From Hofstenia miamia (lineage: Eukaryota; Xenacoelomorpha; Acoela; Hofsteniidae), in assembly GCA_900660155.1 (NCBI GenBank), contig CABFPE010000139.1, positions 1,428,868-1,492,867 of the forward strand: a stretch of DNA of 64,000 nt, written 5' to 3'. Shown piece after piece: positions 12,401 to 27,400 of the stretch. Every line of letters begins with the position of its first letter. The first letter of the stretch is position 1. The notes below the pieces were generated by a model. The model made no database searches. It was not told where the DNA came from and was given only the letters and a program-made list of their open reading frames with translations. The position numbers and the translations under genes were made by a program.

Positions 12401-15400
12401 AATCTACAGATTTCATCACTTACAGAGATGTAAAATGCATTATTTGGTGTAAAACGAATTATATCCCCTTCAGAAATGAATATTGTATGGAAGTGCTAAA
12501 AATATTTATATGGCGGCTCAGCAGTGCTAGTCTGAATTGCCTCTCATGGCATTAAGAAATTTTCTCTATTGTTAATATTTTCATTGAAATTGGCTGTGTA
12601 CATTTGTACACATTGTGACTTAAGAGGATACTGTTAGCATAGGCCAATATTGAATTATTTTATTTGCACTATGCATTAAATAAATCATTTACAAAAATAA
12701 AAAATGAGATGCCATTAAAATGAAAAGTCATTCCGTTATCATTGCAGAATTCTCTTATTTGGAAAAACAATGATTGCGTGTAAGAGAGAATCGTATTGAA
12801 AACAAGAAAATACAAGTGAAATTAGAAGTGAGCATGAATATCAGAGAGTCATCTAACCAGAAAATTGCTTAGTGTAAAATGAGAATTCAACAATATTTTG
12901 GCAGCAGTTGAGTTATAAATTGCGAGTCAAAGTTATCTTCATGTAAGCAAAAACAATAACCAGATTCAAATTATTGAGTTTTTCCCCAAAATATAATATG
13001 CCAGGAAGATCCCTTTATCTATTATGAAATGTAAAGCTCCAATACGCACATGTTTGGTTAATTATAAGTTAAATCTGGCCAAGTGAGACTATTAATAGAA
13101 ATATAAAATTGCCATTGGGCATATTCCAATTATCAAGACCTTGCCAAAAATCATTAAATTTTAATAGAAAAATAAATGTCAAAATAAAAAATTGTATGAC
13201 GTTGTTGTTAAATGCTTGCTGCAGAAAAGAATAAAGTGTGTGCTGTGTCCATATAAACGCCTCTAAAAAATTCCATTGTGACTGTTGAGACAATTTAAAG
13301 AAAAAAACGATCGTCCATTTATGTAAAACACATACATCTTAAACCATTCATATTGAAATTATTGAATTTTAACAGAAACGACGACAGACTATAACGTTAT
13401 GGTAATTTTTAAAATATAAAGAATTGACAGCAAGCAATTTAACCCCAAATAACCTATTTTTTATTTAAAGTCACCAACCGTTTTTTTCAAATTCTCCTAG
13501 AATTTGCACTAAGCCTATTAGGAAATTTGGGAATCCTGGGATTTGAACAAAGCTATGGGTAAACGTGTTTGCGTGCTCCTCTATTTTGGTAAAAAGTTTA
13601 AATAAAAATTATTCTGGCATTCGTACTTTAAAATATGGAATTTTTTTCAATGGAAAATCGGATTTTTACAGAAACATTTAATTTCTTCGTATGCCTATTG
13701 TTCAGATAATAAAGCGGTCCATGGCAGCAGAGCACATTCAACTACTTTGTGTTGGGTCAATAGATCACCCAAGTTCCGTCTAGCGCGCTGTGATCGAACT
13801 CAGAATTAGCCGCGCGGGAATTAGCAAACTAAGGACAATTATCTACCTATGGCACTTAGGATTTGAAATATCTGTATGATTTACTGAATTATAATTGGGC
13901 AAAAATTTTTTTATAGAAACTAGCACAAATTGTAAAAAATGCCTGGGCTATTTAGGGTTAAAAATTATACTAACTTCAATTTCAACTACAGCTATTAGAA
14001 TGAAATGAAATTACACGTTATTTAGTACAAGATAATGTCTTACTTTGATGAAATGAGGTTTGCTTCTGAATCTCTTCTTATGTATGAACCCGTGTTTCCA
14101 TTAGCGACACAAGCACTGGCATCATGAGTAGCAACTACCTTCGTTTTATTCGAGAACGTCTCTTGAACTATGGGACTCCACTCCTAAATCATTGAATCAT
14201 TGGAAAAGTAATGGGAACACGAAGTTGAAGAACTATTATTGTGTAGTGGGATCATTTCCAGATGATGTTCAATAAATTGAATGTTACCTCGAAAAAACGT
14301 AATGATAAGAATATGATCACAAAATCGAATTTCAATTAGTATTGTGAATTATATTGTATTGTATTGCATGAATATAATTATACAAAATTTGTCTATTAAT
14401 GAAAGAACCTCGGAATTGTTGCTACAGGGACTAAAATAATTAATTGTTTGACTTTTTTAACCAATAATTAGGAATAATACCATCAGTATATACTACATTC
14501 CATCATTTGACATCATTTCATGGATTGTATAGGAAAGAATTACCGCATACATCAATGTTATATGTCAGAAAAAACTGAAGGATTACTCATTTCACAAAAG
14601 CATGACAAAAACAAGCGGGAAGTTATATTGACGCGTTTCATGAAATTAAAATTGACGATCTATGTTTTATTTACACATTGAGTATTACAAGTGAAGTGAA
14701 ATTCAATCTCATAGAAATAATTAGCCACTAGATTTTACATGAATCAATATGGAGTAGATAGAACAATGAATAAACATCTGGGCACTGTTACTTACAATAA
14801 CCGCAAAATTTGGAAACATTTATTGCAAAATTTGAAACTAAACTCTTATAAGAATGAATGAGTGGTTAAATGCATTTGAGATCAATCAAAATTCAAAACT
14901 ATATCGGTATTAAGTGTGAAACAAAAAATATATAGAAGACTATGATGAAGGGAGTTATATCATAAGCATTTTGGTGTAAATCTAATCAAATAATAGATGT
15001 AACTCATAAATAGGGATAGGTTATTCGCCAAAAGCCACAACCAACAATTTCGAAAGAAAGCTCTGAAGTACAATAGCTGAGTGAAAATTAAGATCGCAGG
15101 TTAAGTAGTTGGAGTCATCAACATTGTTGGTCAATTGCTACCATTTATTGGAACAAGTTACTTGGGATTATGGCTTATGCTTTTACTAACGATATGTTGA
15201 AGTGACATCCTTTTCTGGCAGATGTTATAGATGTCGCATATGGCATGCCATAAATAGATGCAGTCATTTCTAAGTCAACACTGTCTCAGAGTATGGATTA
15301 CTATTGGATGCTTTAGGTATTGCTGTGCAATTTCATGTATCAAACTGGAATGAGAAAGCAATTTGAAATAAAGGTAAATTTTCTACACAATACCTTTTTA

Positions 15401-18400
15401 AGAACATTAAACTTCTTATGTAGACATTTTAAAACAGCTAATATGTAAAAAATTTAAAAATTTGATATAATTTCTAGAAGCCTTTTTAAGCCAAAACCAA
15501 GATGAATCTCATTTAAACAACTACCATTAATCATCATTTATATTTGAAGGTATACAAAAAAGACTACGATAATCAGTAATCATAGGGAAATTAAATGCAG
15601 GGACGTGATCAACATGTTAGTCATTTCTGAGCAAAAACAAACAACATATTGCTTAAAATTGTTGTAATTGATGCCACTCAAGTAAAATTAATTCCTCTAA
15701 AAAGGGGTATAATTTTTCCATTTCAGTGGAAATCCGCGACTTGAGCAATGTTCTGGAAGTGACCTTAAACATGGGACTCAACCTGTATTCCTTCCAAAAG
15801 GAATCCTTCAAAAGCGGAAGTATTGATTCTTAGTATTTGATTGTCATGCAGAATTGTACTTTCAACTACAAAAGTTTTTTAAAATTATAATAATGCATCA
15901 AAGTTGTTATACAGTCGAATAAATAAAGTCAAAATTAAGGCATTATCAAGATCCTAAGAGGAATTTGGTAAAATATTGGCAAAGTATTGAACCTCATGGT
16001 AATATTAAGTTCACTGTATTGCAATCAAAGTCACAGATCGTTAAACATTTTTCAATTATGTATATCGTATAATGAAAAGTTTCACGCTGAGGATGAATAA
16101 TGCTTAAATGAATTTGCAATTTTGCAACCTTTTCAAGAAGTTGTAGATTGGATTTCCAGAAACCATAGTTTGATGCAATTAACAATATGAGATGCGTTCA
16201 ATGATTAGTGAAGCCTCATTAATCATTCGGCATGGAAATACACAAAAAAAACTGTGGTTGTTCAAAAATGAAAGTGGCATTTCTATCAGCATGTCAAACC
16301 AATAAAAATTGATTTATAATAGTGTTTCAAGTAGCAGACAACACACATTTAAAAGACTATACGACATAATTTTCTAGTCAAAATAATTACTATTGCGCTG
16401 TTCATAAGGTATTACTATGTAAAGAATCATGGAGTATTAATAGAAAATATAATATACTTTTGTGTAAAAGAAAAGGTAAATGAAGCTGTCTTCATAACGA
16501 TTGTAGTATTGTTTGTGTAAAAGCCATTCAAATAGCTCTAACAATGATGTTACCTATATAAATAATAATAGGATAATTAATAACCATGGTGATTTCATTA
16601 ATTATGAGGATGATATTGTAAATTTGAATTAATATCTGATGACATAGCACAACAAATCTTTTTGACCAATGCTGGTTATCATTTGGCCACATATGATTAG
16701 GAAATCCATACGTTCTTTACAGGACGATTCCAAATGAATTCAATCAAAAAGCTTTATAAGTTCAGATATTAAAAATTTATATATTTGATTCTAATGTATA
16801 TTTAGGTTATTATTGGACCTCTTGGTGCAGTTATATATCCAGTGCAGTGTTGCTCTGCGCCATTGCAAAAGGAGCAAAGCTTCTAGTAACTGCATTGGCA
16901 AGTGAAAAAGTAGCTCGTGCAGGTGGTATACATATATTGCTCACCTAGTTAGATTTCCCTTCACCAACAAAAGCTTTCTTTTCCACAGAATATTATGCTG
17001 CATCCGCGATTAAACGATTTCAAACAGACAATGAAAGCATGACCTTTTGAAAATCCATCGATGTAATTTGCTTTGAAGGAATAGAAATGATAGCAATTGC
17101 AATGTATAAATCTATTAATCAGAGATAATAACATTCCTTTTGGTGGAGTTTTTGTAATTGGTAATGGTGAGTGCTTGCAATTAACCCCACCAACGGGTAC
17201 ACCAGTTTTGGTTGCAACAACATTTACTACTTTAAGTATGTGTTATTTTTTGAGAGAACTTGTTCGTATGCAACAGTGCAGGGCAAGAACTGCTAAGCTC
17301 ACTAGGAAGCGTTCATTATCAAATAATGAAGCAATTGTTGCATCAGATATAATTAGCACAAATTGCAATTTTGTTAATAGCTTTTAAACGTACCTCGCGA
17401 ATCTGTAAAAGTGTTCAGCACAAGAGCAGCTGAAAAGGTTGAATATAATAGAAGACTTGTACAAATGGCGAATAGTAATATTCATTATTTCATATAAATA
17501 GCAGAAGATGAATCTAGGAGTGGATCACAGTGGCTACCTATTGGTCAAATTGGAATATTAGATCGAATTCTTCATTAACCTGTTGATTTACTGTTTGTGA
17601 CAACAAAAACAATTACTATCAAGGTCAACTCTGCATAAGCAATGTGCCAACAGATTACAAAGATTATTGTTTGCGTTTTACCTGTTGGCGTACGTGAGAT
17701 ACCAGAAATAAACATGCCTGAAGCAGAGTTAATTAATAAAGGATTTAATCCAGGCTTGTCAACGAGCCAAGTCAAGGCTCAGCAATGAATTGGATATGCA
17801 ACAAGCCCAAAGCGAGCCTTATTTAGGCAAAGCATATTTATAGTTATCCTTATTAATTTAATTGTGCAGATTTTCTTATTGATTCATTCAATATAAGTTC
17901 GTTAAAATTTTACTTTAAAATGTTTACTAAATAATATGAAGAGCTATGTAAAAAATTCTGAAAGCGCAATATATTTTACAAAATTATCGTGCCAAGAGGT
18001 GTATCATTGAAAGTTTTTATGGGACGAGCAGAGCCGAACATACTCAAAATTAAAACGAGCCCAACCGAGATTAAGAACTTCGGCTCGTTGACAAGACTGA
18101 TTTAGACAAATTAGACAAACTTTTAAACCTGGGAGCATTCACAGGAATGGATCAAAATATTATAGGCATTCGCAATATCGCATTAAAAACTTCTATGTCA
18201 CAAGCATACATAAGGTTATGGGAGAAACATTGCATTCAATTGCTGTTAACGAAAATTTACAATCTTTATATTGTATTAATATATTACTTATATTTATCAT
18301 ACAGATAAAATGAGTAGACTTTGGAGCATTCAGCCGATCTATGTCATTCCGAGTCGTGTGCATTCATTAAGAAACGCATTTATTATGTGCCCAAAAACAG

Positions 18401-21400
18401 GATACATTAAAGTGCTTGCACAGATCATTACTGACAAAATCACATTACCACAGCCACCTTTCGCAATTTCTGCATTCTCATTCATCGGAAATATCTGGAA
18501 TTTACCAATCATTTCACATTACTCTGCTAGACATGCTAAATGGATGCATTGCTTATCTGCGGTCAATAAGATCTGATGAGTATTACAGTGTGTAACATAA
18601 GTCGCTCCGTGATTTAAACTGTCTATGTCTGTGTATACGAATTTCTGTCAATGAATGTATTTATCCAATAAATGGAGTTTTACTGTGAGCAAGATTCATT
18701 ATATTATATAGATAGTCACAAAATGTATTTTTTCATATTCCATTTAATTTCAGGTGCTATTAACTGATGAACGTATATTTATTGTGCTGAAATTGGACGA
18801 GCTCAAATTATTGACACATACGAAAAGAGATGGAAATTGCAATACACCAGCAGGTGACCAAACAATCCCATCAATTTATGAAATTATTCCTTCTTTTGAA
18901 GCGACATCATCATTATTACTTCGTCAATCAGCACCCCATCTGGGTGTCTCCCACATGACAGTGCACAGAGCTCTTCGCAAAGACGAGATGAAGTCATATC
19001 ACATTCACAGAGTACAGCTGCTACACGAAGATGATTGCGCTGCAAGTGTGCCCTTGTGTCAGCAATTGCTGACACACGTTTAATAATAATGGATTACTGA
19101 TAAACATATGTTACTCGAGAAGCCACTTTCTAATTCAAGGGTTACGTGCATAAACACAATTGCCGAAGATGGCCACATGATAATCCTCATGCTGTCTATC
19201 AAATTCCGATTTAATCACCTAACATTAACGGCTGGTACGCGATTACATAACAGCCGTGAGCAATCTGCAACAATTATTTGTCCCACAAATTAATCGACGG
19301 CAAAAGGCTTCAATTTTGTTTCAACAAGATGGCGCACCTCCACACTGGGGTCTGGCGGAAAGACCATATCTGGATGAGCAGTTTCCTCGGTGTTGGGTAG
19401 GAAGAGATGGACATTTCAATGAGCAGCTCGCAGCCCTGATCTGTCACTATTAGAATTTTTCTTATGGGCTTTATTAAAAGCAAAATCTATATTCTAAATA
19501 AAGTTATTCGTGATCTTGAACATATAAAAAATGACATCCACATTGCCATTGATGTTGTTGATCGCGAAATGCTGCATCGTGTATTCGGCAACATCTCTCA
19601 GGCTATGCCATTTGCATAGAGAATGAAGGAAGGCATATAGAGCAGCGTTTACAAACGCCCGTTATCGTTCTATAAAAATATATAATTTACATTGGAATAG
19701 TTGTTTTTGCTTTTATGTAATAATCAGTTTAAATCACAGAGGGACTTATGTTACACACTGTATTATATTGAAGCAACAAACTCTGTTAAAGAGACGTTAA
19801 AGAAATTAAACACTGGAAGTCAATTCAGCTTAAAACCATATGCGATATTTTGTTTCATAGTTGGATTCGATGATTTTAATGAAACAGGTATTTTTGAATT
19901 TGAATATCATACATATACCAAAAAATCAAATTCGGACGAAATACTTAGGAAATTCAAAGATCATTGAGTGAATAATTTTGCTGACAAGCTTTTCTTATAT
20001 AAATGTTGCCGTTTTACACCGAGAGATTAGAGGTTGTTTTCATTAATATTTTGATTATTATCTAATATAATTATTATAGGATTGAAACTCTGGCTTCATC
20101 TGTGTGTAGTTGAGATTTTTGAAAAACTAACTGAAATAATCGGTGTAATTAACTAATGCGCACAAATGATCAATGATTAAAATTACCTCAAAACAGCATG
20201 TTTATAGCAATGAAACTTATAATTCTATAATGTTGTTAAATTAAATATTAAGAATGATACAAATTGAAACTTAAGCTAATAATATGATATTCAGTGGTAT
20301 TTGTACTGATTACACTCAAATGTGAAACAATTGAAAGAATACTTCAAATTTGCTGCTTATTAGTTTACCATACAAAACATGATCCGAATTTGCCCCAATA
20401 AAAGCACAGGATTTGTTAAGTCCTCAATATAGAATATTCCTTAATGTATCAACTATTCAAATGATCCATTGAGCATGATAACAAAAATGAAAATCCAATC
20501 GATATTAACCGTGCAAAACCTGTCTGAAAATATTCAAGTAGATTAAACTTTCGAAAAATATCATTTCTTCTACATTTAAGAAATATGTTTTTGAATGAGC
20601 CTTAAGGTGGTTAGCCCCTAATTAGATGGTTTTTCAGTTAAATGCAGAAATTTGGCCATATTTTCACAAGATTGTGTAATATACTTAAAAAGGGAAATTT
20701 TTGCATATTTTTTTCAGTTATGTTAATTAGCTAATTAGTATGCGTAGCATAATTAATGCTAATTTGCATATTATTTAAAAAGCGATAACTTGAAAATTAT
20801 AACCCCCATGTTACCAACCAAGGTATCATATGAAAGCTCTTGAAAACCTGCATTGAATGAATTAGCTCCTTTAAACCTTCAATGCATAAGAAGAAAAATA
20901 TTTTCTCACAGAAAGCTTATATGATAAATTATGATATGAGTAATTACTAATTAAGTACATAACTCTGTAATTATAAATTTTCATCAAAATCTATTTTATT
21001 CATTCACTAGAGCAACGCTTCCTCTACATGTATGTATAATTTCACTTCTCTACACAAAACAGTTTGGGAGATATCACTGCACAAAAATTATAAGTTGGTG
21101 AAAAAGTATGTTCAAGTTCAACTTCTTTTATTTAGAACTTCCCAGACCCATACAATTCGCCTTCTTGTTCCTTTTCTTTGTCTAGAAACCTCTTCTTTAT
21201 TGCCCTACGTGTTTTTCTTCTCTTTTTTCCCTTTTCAGAGCTGGCTTTATCAGCTTGGTGAATACGCTTTAGGTTGCGGAACTTTATGGAAGTTAATGTA
21301 TTCTCTCCTGGTTCAATTCCCAGTCTGCTATATTTTAGCCCTTTTATGCATAAATTGTTTTGTTTTTGGAGTGGATTATTAAACTATGATAATCAAAGTA

Positions 21401-24400
21401 TTAGAAAATGCAAATTTCCAAAAAATAAAAAAATGAAAAAACTGTATTTTAATGGGGGTTATACACCTTAATATGTTGGGAAATTCGGAAAGCACAAAGG
21501 TAAGCCTTTCTTGTGAAAGTAGTAATGTTAAGTGAATTCTGGAATTTAATTGCAAGCTTTGCTAAAAATTCTTAAAGGCAAAAAACGTAAAAAATATGTT
21601 TATATAGGTGCTTAATATGACTAGAAATTTCTAAGTTAATATCATCAAATGTCTTGACTAATATCTTTAAATTTCTTGTTAATGCAAACCCCGAATCATC
21701 GGGCTGGTGATGTAATGTCTAAAAAAACACTATAAAAATCATCCGTTCTTTTTTTAGAGAATTGAAAGGGTGCAATAAATGAAAAATGACTGTAAAAATT
21801 AAATGAACAATTTTTATCAAAATCACAAAACAAGAATCTAAGCATCTTTGTGAGGATGATACATAACTAAATTCAACTTTTTAACATTAATTCAATGATG
21901 AAAATAAATTTTCTAGATTATATCGCACTTATTCCAACTATACCGGACTTCAGAATCAATAAGAATACAAATTATCCTCAAGAATACTCAATAAGAATTG
22001 ATTAAAAATTTTGATTTTAGTTCATCACAGTGAACTATTTTCGGTTGTAATTGAAAATCTAATAAACATAAAATTTAAAAGACACCCAATTACTACAGTT
22101 ATCAGGTTGGCGATATTGATTTAAGGATTCAAATTTTTCAATATGCTTGACTATTGTTAGTTTTCTCTCTACAATTTCCTGCTTGCCAATGCAGAAATGG
22201 CTGCAGTATTGATGAAGACACGCATTTGTTTATGCGCATCATTATTATATTTGTAATGAATGCTGAAAACTATAGCTATTCGATGTCAAGAAATGCAATT
22301 TAAATTTGCAAATATGTAGAGTTGGTTACAAGAACTGAATCATTATCACTGTGACATTGGATGTCAAAGTTGTTGCAAAAAATATAAATTGAGGAAATTG
22401 AATTTTCAAAAAGTGTGAAATAAAAAATTATTACGGGGTCGCAGGGGTACAACCCCGAACCACCCAGTACTGAGCGCATAGGATATAAACCTCATAAGTA
22501 TATTTATGAACTAAAATTAAATTTCTATGACGGTTGTCTCAATAAATTATAAAGATATATATGTTTATGCAACGGAAAGCCCTTCGTCAACAATGGTTCT
22601 CATTTGTGAAACCAATCCGATTTGTTTTTGATGTATTTTTTATTAAAGCTAAAATTATTGCTTTTTTGCGTATGAAACATGAAGATTTTAAAATTATTCA
22701 AGCAAAAGAAGGAATAAAGAAGTCAAAGTAAAAAATAAAAGAAAACTATACTGTGAAGTCTGACTAGATGAAATTTAGTATTGAACTCTGCAAACGTACT
22801 TTGAAAACTAAATTTTACGAAAAGTCACGAACAAGTAGAAAAATACATTATTGATAAGTCAATAAAAAATTATTGCAAATAGAGGCATTTTTCCTTAAAG
22901 AGCATGTTTTCTACCTAGTTTTTTCTCAATAGTATGTTATTAACGCAGAGAATTATAATACGGTTAAAAAATTCGTTGTATCACTCGAAATTTCTACTCT
23001 AGCAATTGGAGGCCAAGAGGATGTTGGAAGATGATAGTAGTTTGAAAATTGAGTTGGTCATTATGAAGAGTCACTTCAATAAATTGGATATAACTATAAC
23101 CACGTTAGAATGAATGCATTTTCAGGATTGAGATAATTCGACAATTAAAGAGAAAAATATTGGATGGAAAAAATGCCTTGCTAGAGCAGATGGTCTCTTG
23201 TCAGAACTGCTAAAAGAATTCTCACCTTAATATTTGGCGTGTATAAAGTTTTCATTGATTATATATGTGGATTGGAAAGAAGACTTTCAAACTTCTTTTT
23301 TTAATGAAAGAGAGAAATTCACTATGGAAAATTTGAAATTTTATCTTGTTATATACGTAAACTGAGTTTTCAGAAACTTGTGTTTTTACCTAAATTCATC
23401 GACATTGTCATAAAAATTTACCTAAAACTTAGGCACTAGTTAAAAGAATCGATTTTCAGCTCACAGAATTGCCTCAATACATTTAGGAAACTGGTGTATT
23501 AGGTTATGATAGTATATTATATCAAGACATGGGGTTTAGACATTGGGAACTGAATTTGGAACAACTGTGAAACCAAGAACATTAGATATTGAAATGAATA
23601 AAGAATAACAAATTATGTATGGGTAATACATTTTTAACGGGCACTGTGAGTACTCGAAATTTCGAGAAAATTGAGTCGAGTATCCAGAGTGGACTCGAAA
23701 TTTCAACATTAACAGATTTCGAGTCAAGTCAACTCAAGTTTTGTTGATTTGCTATTGAATAATACGTAATTAAAAACAGTAATATATAATTTTCTAATTC
23801 TTACAGTCATTGGGATTGAGCCATATTGTCTATCGAGTGACCGTTACTAACATCAAGATGTTAGATATGATTGGCATTACGTTAGCAACCTCTCCCTGCA
23901 TATTGGATTGCTCTGAATTTTTTGACATAAAAAGTTTCATTTTCTAGTCTTTCGTAAAAGGTCGCGACTTCAAATTGGTAAATAAACTCCACATGTTTTT
24001 TATATGATATTTAATTGAATAACATCAGCTATGATTGCTTAATGCTAAATCTATATACAGTACTTATTAATAACACGTTTTTAACCAGTTACAAATGTAA
24101 CTGCTAGAATATAATTTTTTGTACTTAGAGAACAGTTAAATATTTAATGGTGGCATTATTATTATGATATTGATAGGCCTATGTGCGTAGACAAGACTCG
24201 AGATTCGAAGTTCTACTCGACTCGAATTTTAAGAGACTGACCCGAATCGCCTCGAAGCAAAAATATCCCGACTCGCAAGGCCATAATTTCTTGGTAACAA
24301 AACTTGTATTTAACAATGCATGCGCATTGAATAATTTCATAGACATTTGTAACTATCTAAAACTTGAGTTGCAGTGAATCAACACTAGTGAACACCAAGA

Positions 24401-27400
24401 TAAGAAAATCGCGAAATATTGTATTTATTTGACCTGTAAATCTTTTGCATTAATTATATATTTCTCGTTTATAAAACTGACATCTAGACTAGACATCTTG
24501 CAAAGAGGAAATAGAGTTTCCTGTCTCCATTCACATTGTTTTGTAGATGCAAATTTAGCTAATAAATCTAACGACGTTATGGTTTGAATCAGTTTGAAAA
24601 GAACATGGATGCATGAGACATTTAATAACAAATATGCATAGCATGGGTCAAATTAACTACAATTCTATGATTAATTATTAATGAAATAAGTTACAAAATT
24701 TAGAGTTAAAGTGACGAAAAAGAAAACAAGATAAAAGAGGTGAATGCAATCTTCGTTTTATCATCCTTTGTTGGACATTTTGTACATTTTTTCACTTTAA
24801 AAAAATTCTAGGTGCTCAAAGAACTATTACTGGTACTTGATGGAATATAGACCAGCCGTTGCAATGAAAACCTAATTGGTTTGTGACGAAGACATCCCAA
24901 TAATAACCTTCGCATGTAAGTTTTACCAGAACCAAAGTCAAAGACGCTTACACGAAAAAGTCTCTAACAGATTGATGACTGTCTCTGCAAACTCCGATTA
25001 ACAACACCTTTCATTTCACAACAAATCGTTGTACACTATTTACAATCTTTTCCTAATCCACAAATGTTTGTATATTTAATAACATCGTTATCATGCTGTC
25101 ATCGATAAATTCTTGAGGTGGTATCACATTACCTTACGCATTGTGTTTGTGACCTTCTCACTTTATATTTTCTAACCTTCATATTCGTAAGCGATGAATG
25201 CACCTTGTAATGGATGGCAGCACTTTAGTCATTGTTGCTGCCCACCACAATGTGTTTAGGAAGCTTCAAAGTTATCTCCTAATTTGAAAATTATTATCCA
25301 AAAATTCAAAATGGGCGTGTAAATACAAACAAAAAACGTGTAAATGTAAATGTGAAGTTCGTAAAGCAAAATTTTTTAATGGTTTATGTGTAAATTGAAG
25401 CAACCCACATTTCTATTTGCTGGAAGTTTGTTTGTCCTCAATATATAACGAATATCATGTGTAATAAATATTACAATTGCATTCCCTATGTTGCGGACTA
25501 AAGGCTATTTTTGCTATATGAAATATAATCAACTAAAGATATTTAGATTTATTCACTTAAGTTATATGACATGCATAACATGGAGGAAACCAGGAGTGGA
25601 AACGGGTCAATTATTTTGGACCCGACCCATCTTTCTAAATTTGACCTGTTTGACCCAACTTGCTCATTTCCAAGCAAAGAAAAATTGTATATTTCAAACA
25701 TATTTGACATGCTTAGAACCTATTCAAAAACTAGAACTAAAATAATTAACTTAATAGAATGGTAAAGCATAATATAACAGCAAGAAAACTAATATGTTCA
25801 CTGTCTACCCATTTTTATATACGAAAACAATGTTGTCAAAGGTTTTTTTATTTGAATCACCCGGCATGACCCGATTTAAACCGATTCAAACCGATTTAAA
25901 GCACAAATCATTTAACGCGGAAAGGACCAGACGAAGATCGGATTAGTGATCCTTTACTTTTTTAGGCTCGAACGAGTTCGAGTCGAGCTACAATTATATT
26001 TAGACTTATCTTTTTCGTTAGGGTAAGCTATATATAATGTACGACATAAATACAATATTAAATTTAATGAGAGAAACCAATCATGACGGCTTAAAATTTG
26101 AGATAAGTCGTGAAACGCCGATGGATTCTTCCACATTACAGGCAAAAATTGAAGAAGAATAGGGCATAAATACAATATTAAATTTAATGAGAGAAACCAA
26201 TCATGACGGCTTAAAATTTGAGATAAGTCGTGAAACGCCGATGGATTCTTCCACATTACAGGCAAAAATTGAAGAAGAATAGGTGCCATTCAAACTAATA
26301 TCGAGTTTGTTTCGTGTATATATATATACATATATATAGGGGATTTGGTACAAACAAATTTCGGCCCTTTTGTACCAATCGTCAATACCCTTTGTATCGA
26401 TCGATATATATATATATATATATATTAGAATAAGTTAGAAACTAGTTGGAAAATATATCTAAGTTTTTGCAGAGTGTGTATTACACATACCTGTTTTAGA
26501 TTAAATGCGTATTATTAACCTTCCTCATAACCTTAATTGGGCAAATGAAAAAATAAAAATCGTTCTCATATTTTGCTCACCACTGTATATATATATAAAT
26601 TATTCAATTCAATATAAAAATATTTGTACAAGTGTCGCTTAAAACAAAGTTAAAAATAAAGTTAGTTGCAGATAACTAAAATAAACTTAAGAGAATTTTT
26701 AAATTTGAAAAATATTGATGAAAAGTCGAAAGGTGATGTATTAAAAAACAAATTTTGTAATCTTCAAGTTAGAAAACCCTAGTCAAACCAAAGCCATTTT
26801 TTATATAAACTAGGTGCTATTATTGCAAACTAATTGCAGCAGTTCTGAAAGTTGTTAAATTATCTCACTTCAACCAACTATCCGTATCCATGTAGAATAG
26901 AATGCAAGCTCATCCAGTGTTAATAAGTTAATGCAAATCATGAAAATAGTCTAGAAGTAAATAGGTATATTGATTCACTATTTATAAAAGAACTAAGTTA
27001 CATTCCTACAACAAGAAAGCAATTGAATTGAATTTATAGCGAATTTCGAAAGTACATACTTGAAAGGTTGGCCATGAATGATTAACTCCGGGTCCACTCG
27101 TATAGTAGAATGTCTCCAGGTCACTGGTGATATCCACCATATTAATGCCACCGTGTAAATTGAGATAAACCTGTTTATAACTAAATGAAATAAAATTAAT
27201 TAACTGTGGTTAAAATTTTGGAAGGTGTTGGTAAATCAAATAGAATTAATGAAATTTAAAATATAAAATAATTGTAAAGCTAAAACTCAAACAGATTCGC
27301 AAACCAAAACGAATAGTATAAAACTATTAACTGAGCTAGTAACAACCTTAAGCTTGTAATAATGCAAAAGTACAAATTTCATAAAAAATTATATAATGTC

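Noticed and set aside
17575-17775. 66-codon minus-strand opening
   Set aside because: Antisense to the decayed Helitron helicase region.
21300-21330. GGTTCAATTCCCAG resembling a tRNA B box, with TGGCTTTATCAGCTTGG upstream like an A box
   Set aside because: Neither the T stem nor an acceptor stem pairs, and the sequence lies inside a TTAA-bounded transposon.
22435-22480. GC-rich self-complementary patch resembling a structured RNA
   Set aside because: Only one short stem; no recognisable RNA family or conserved context.
25954-26289. 111-codon minus-strand opening
   Set aside because: It exists only because a stop-free 120-bp unit is tandemly duplicated; the hydrophobic repeat looks non-coding.
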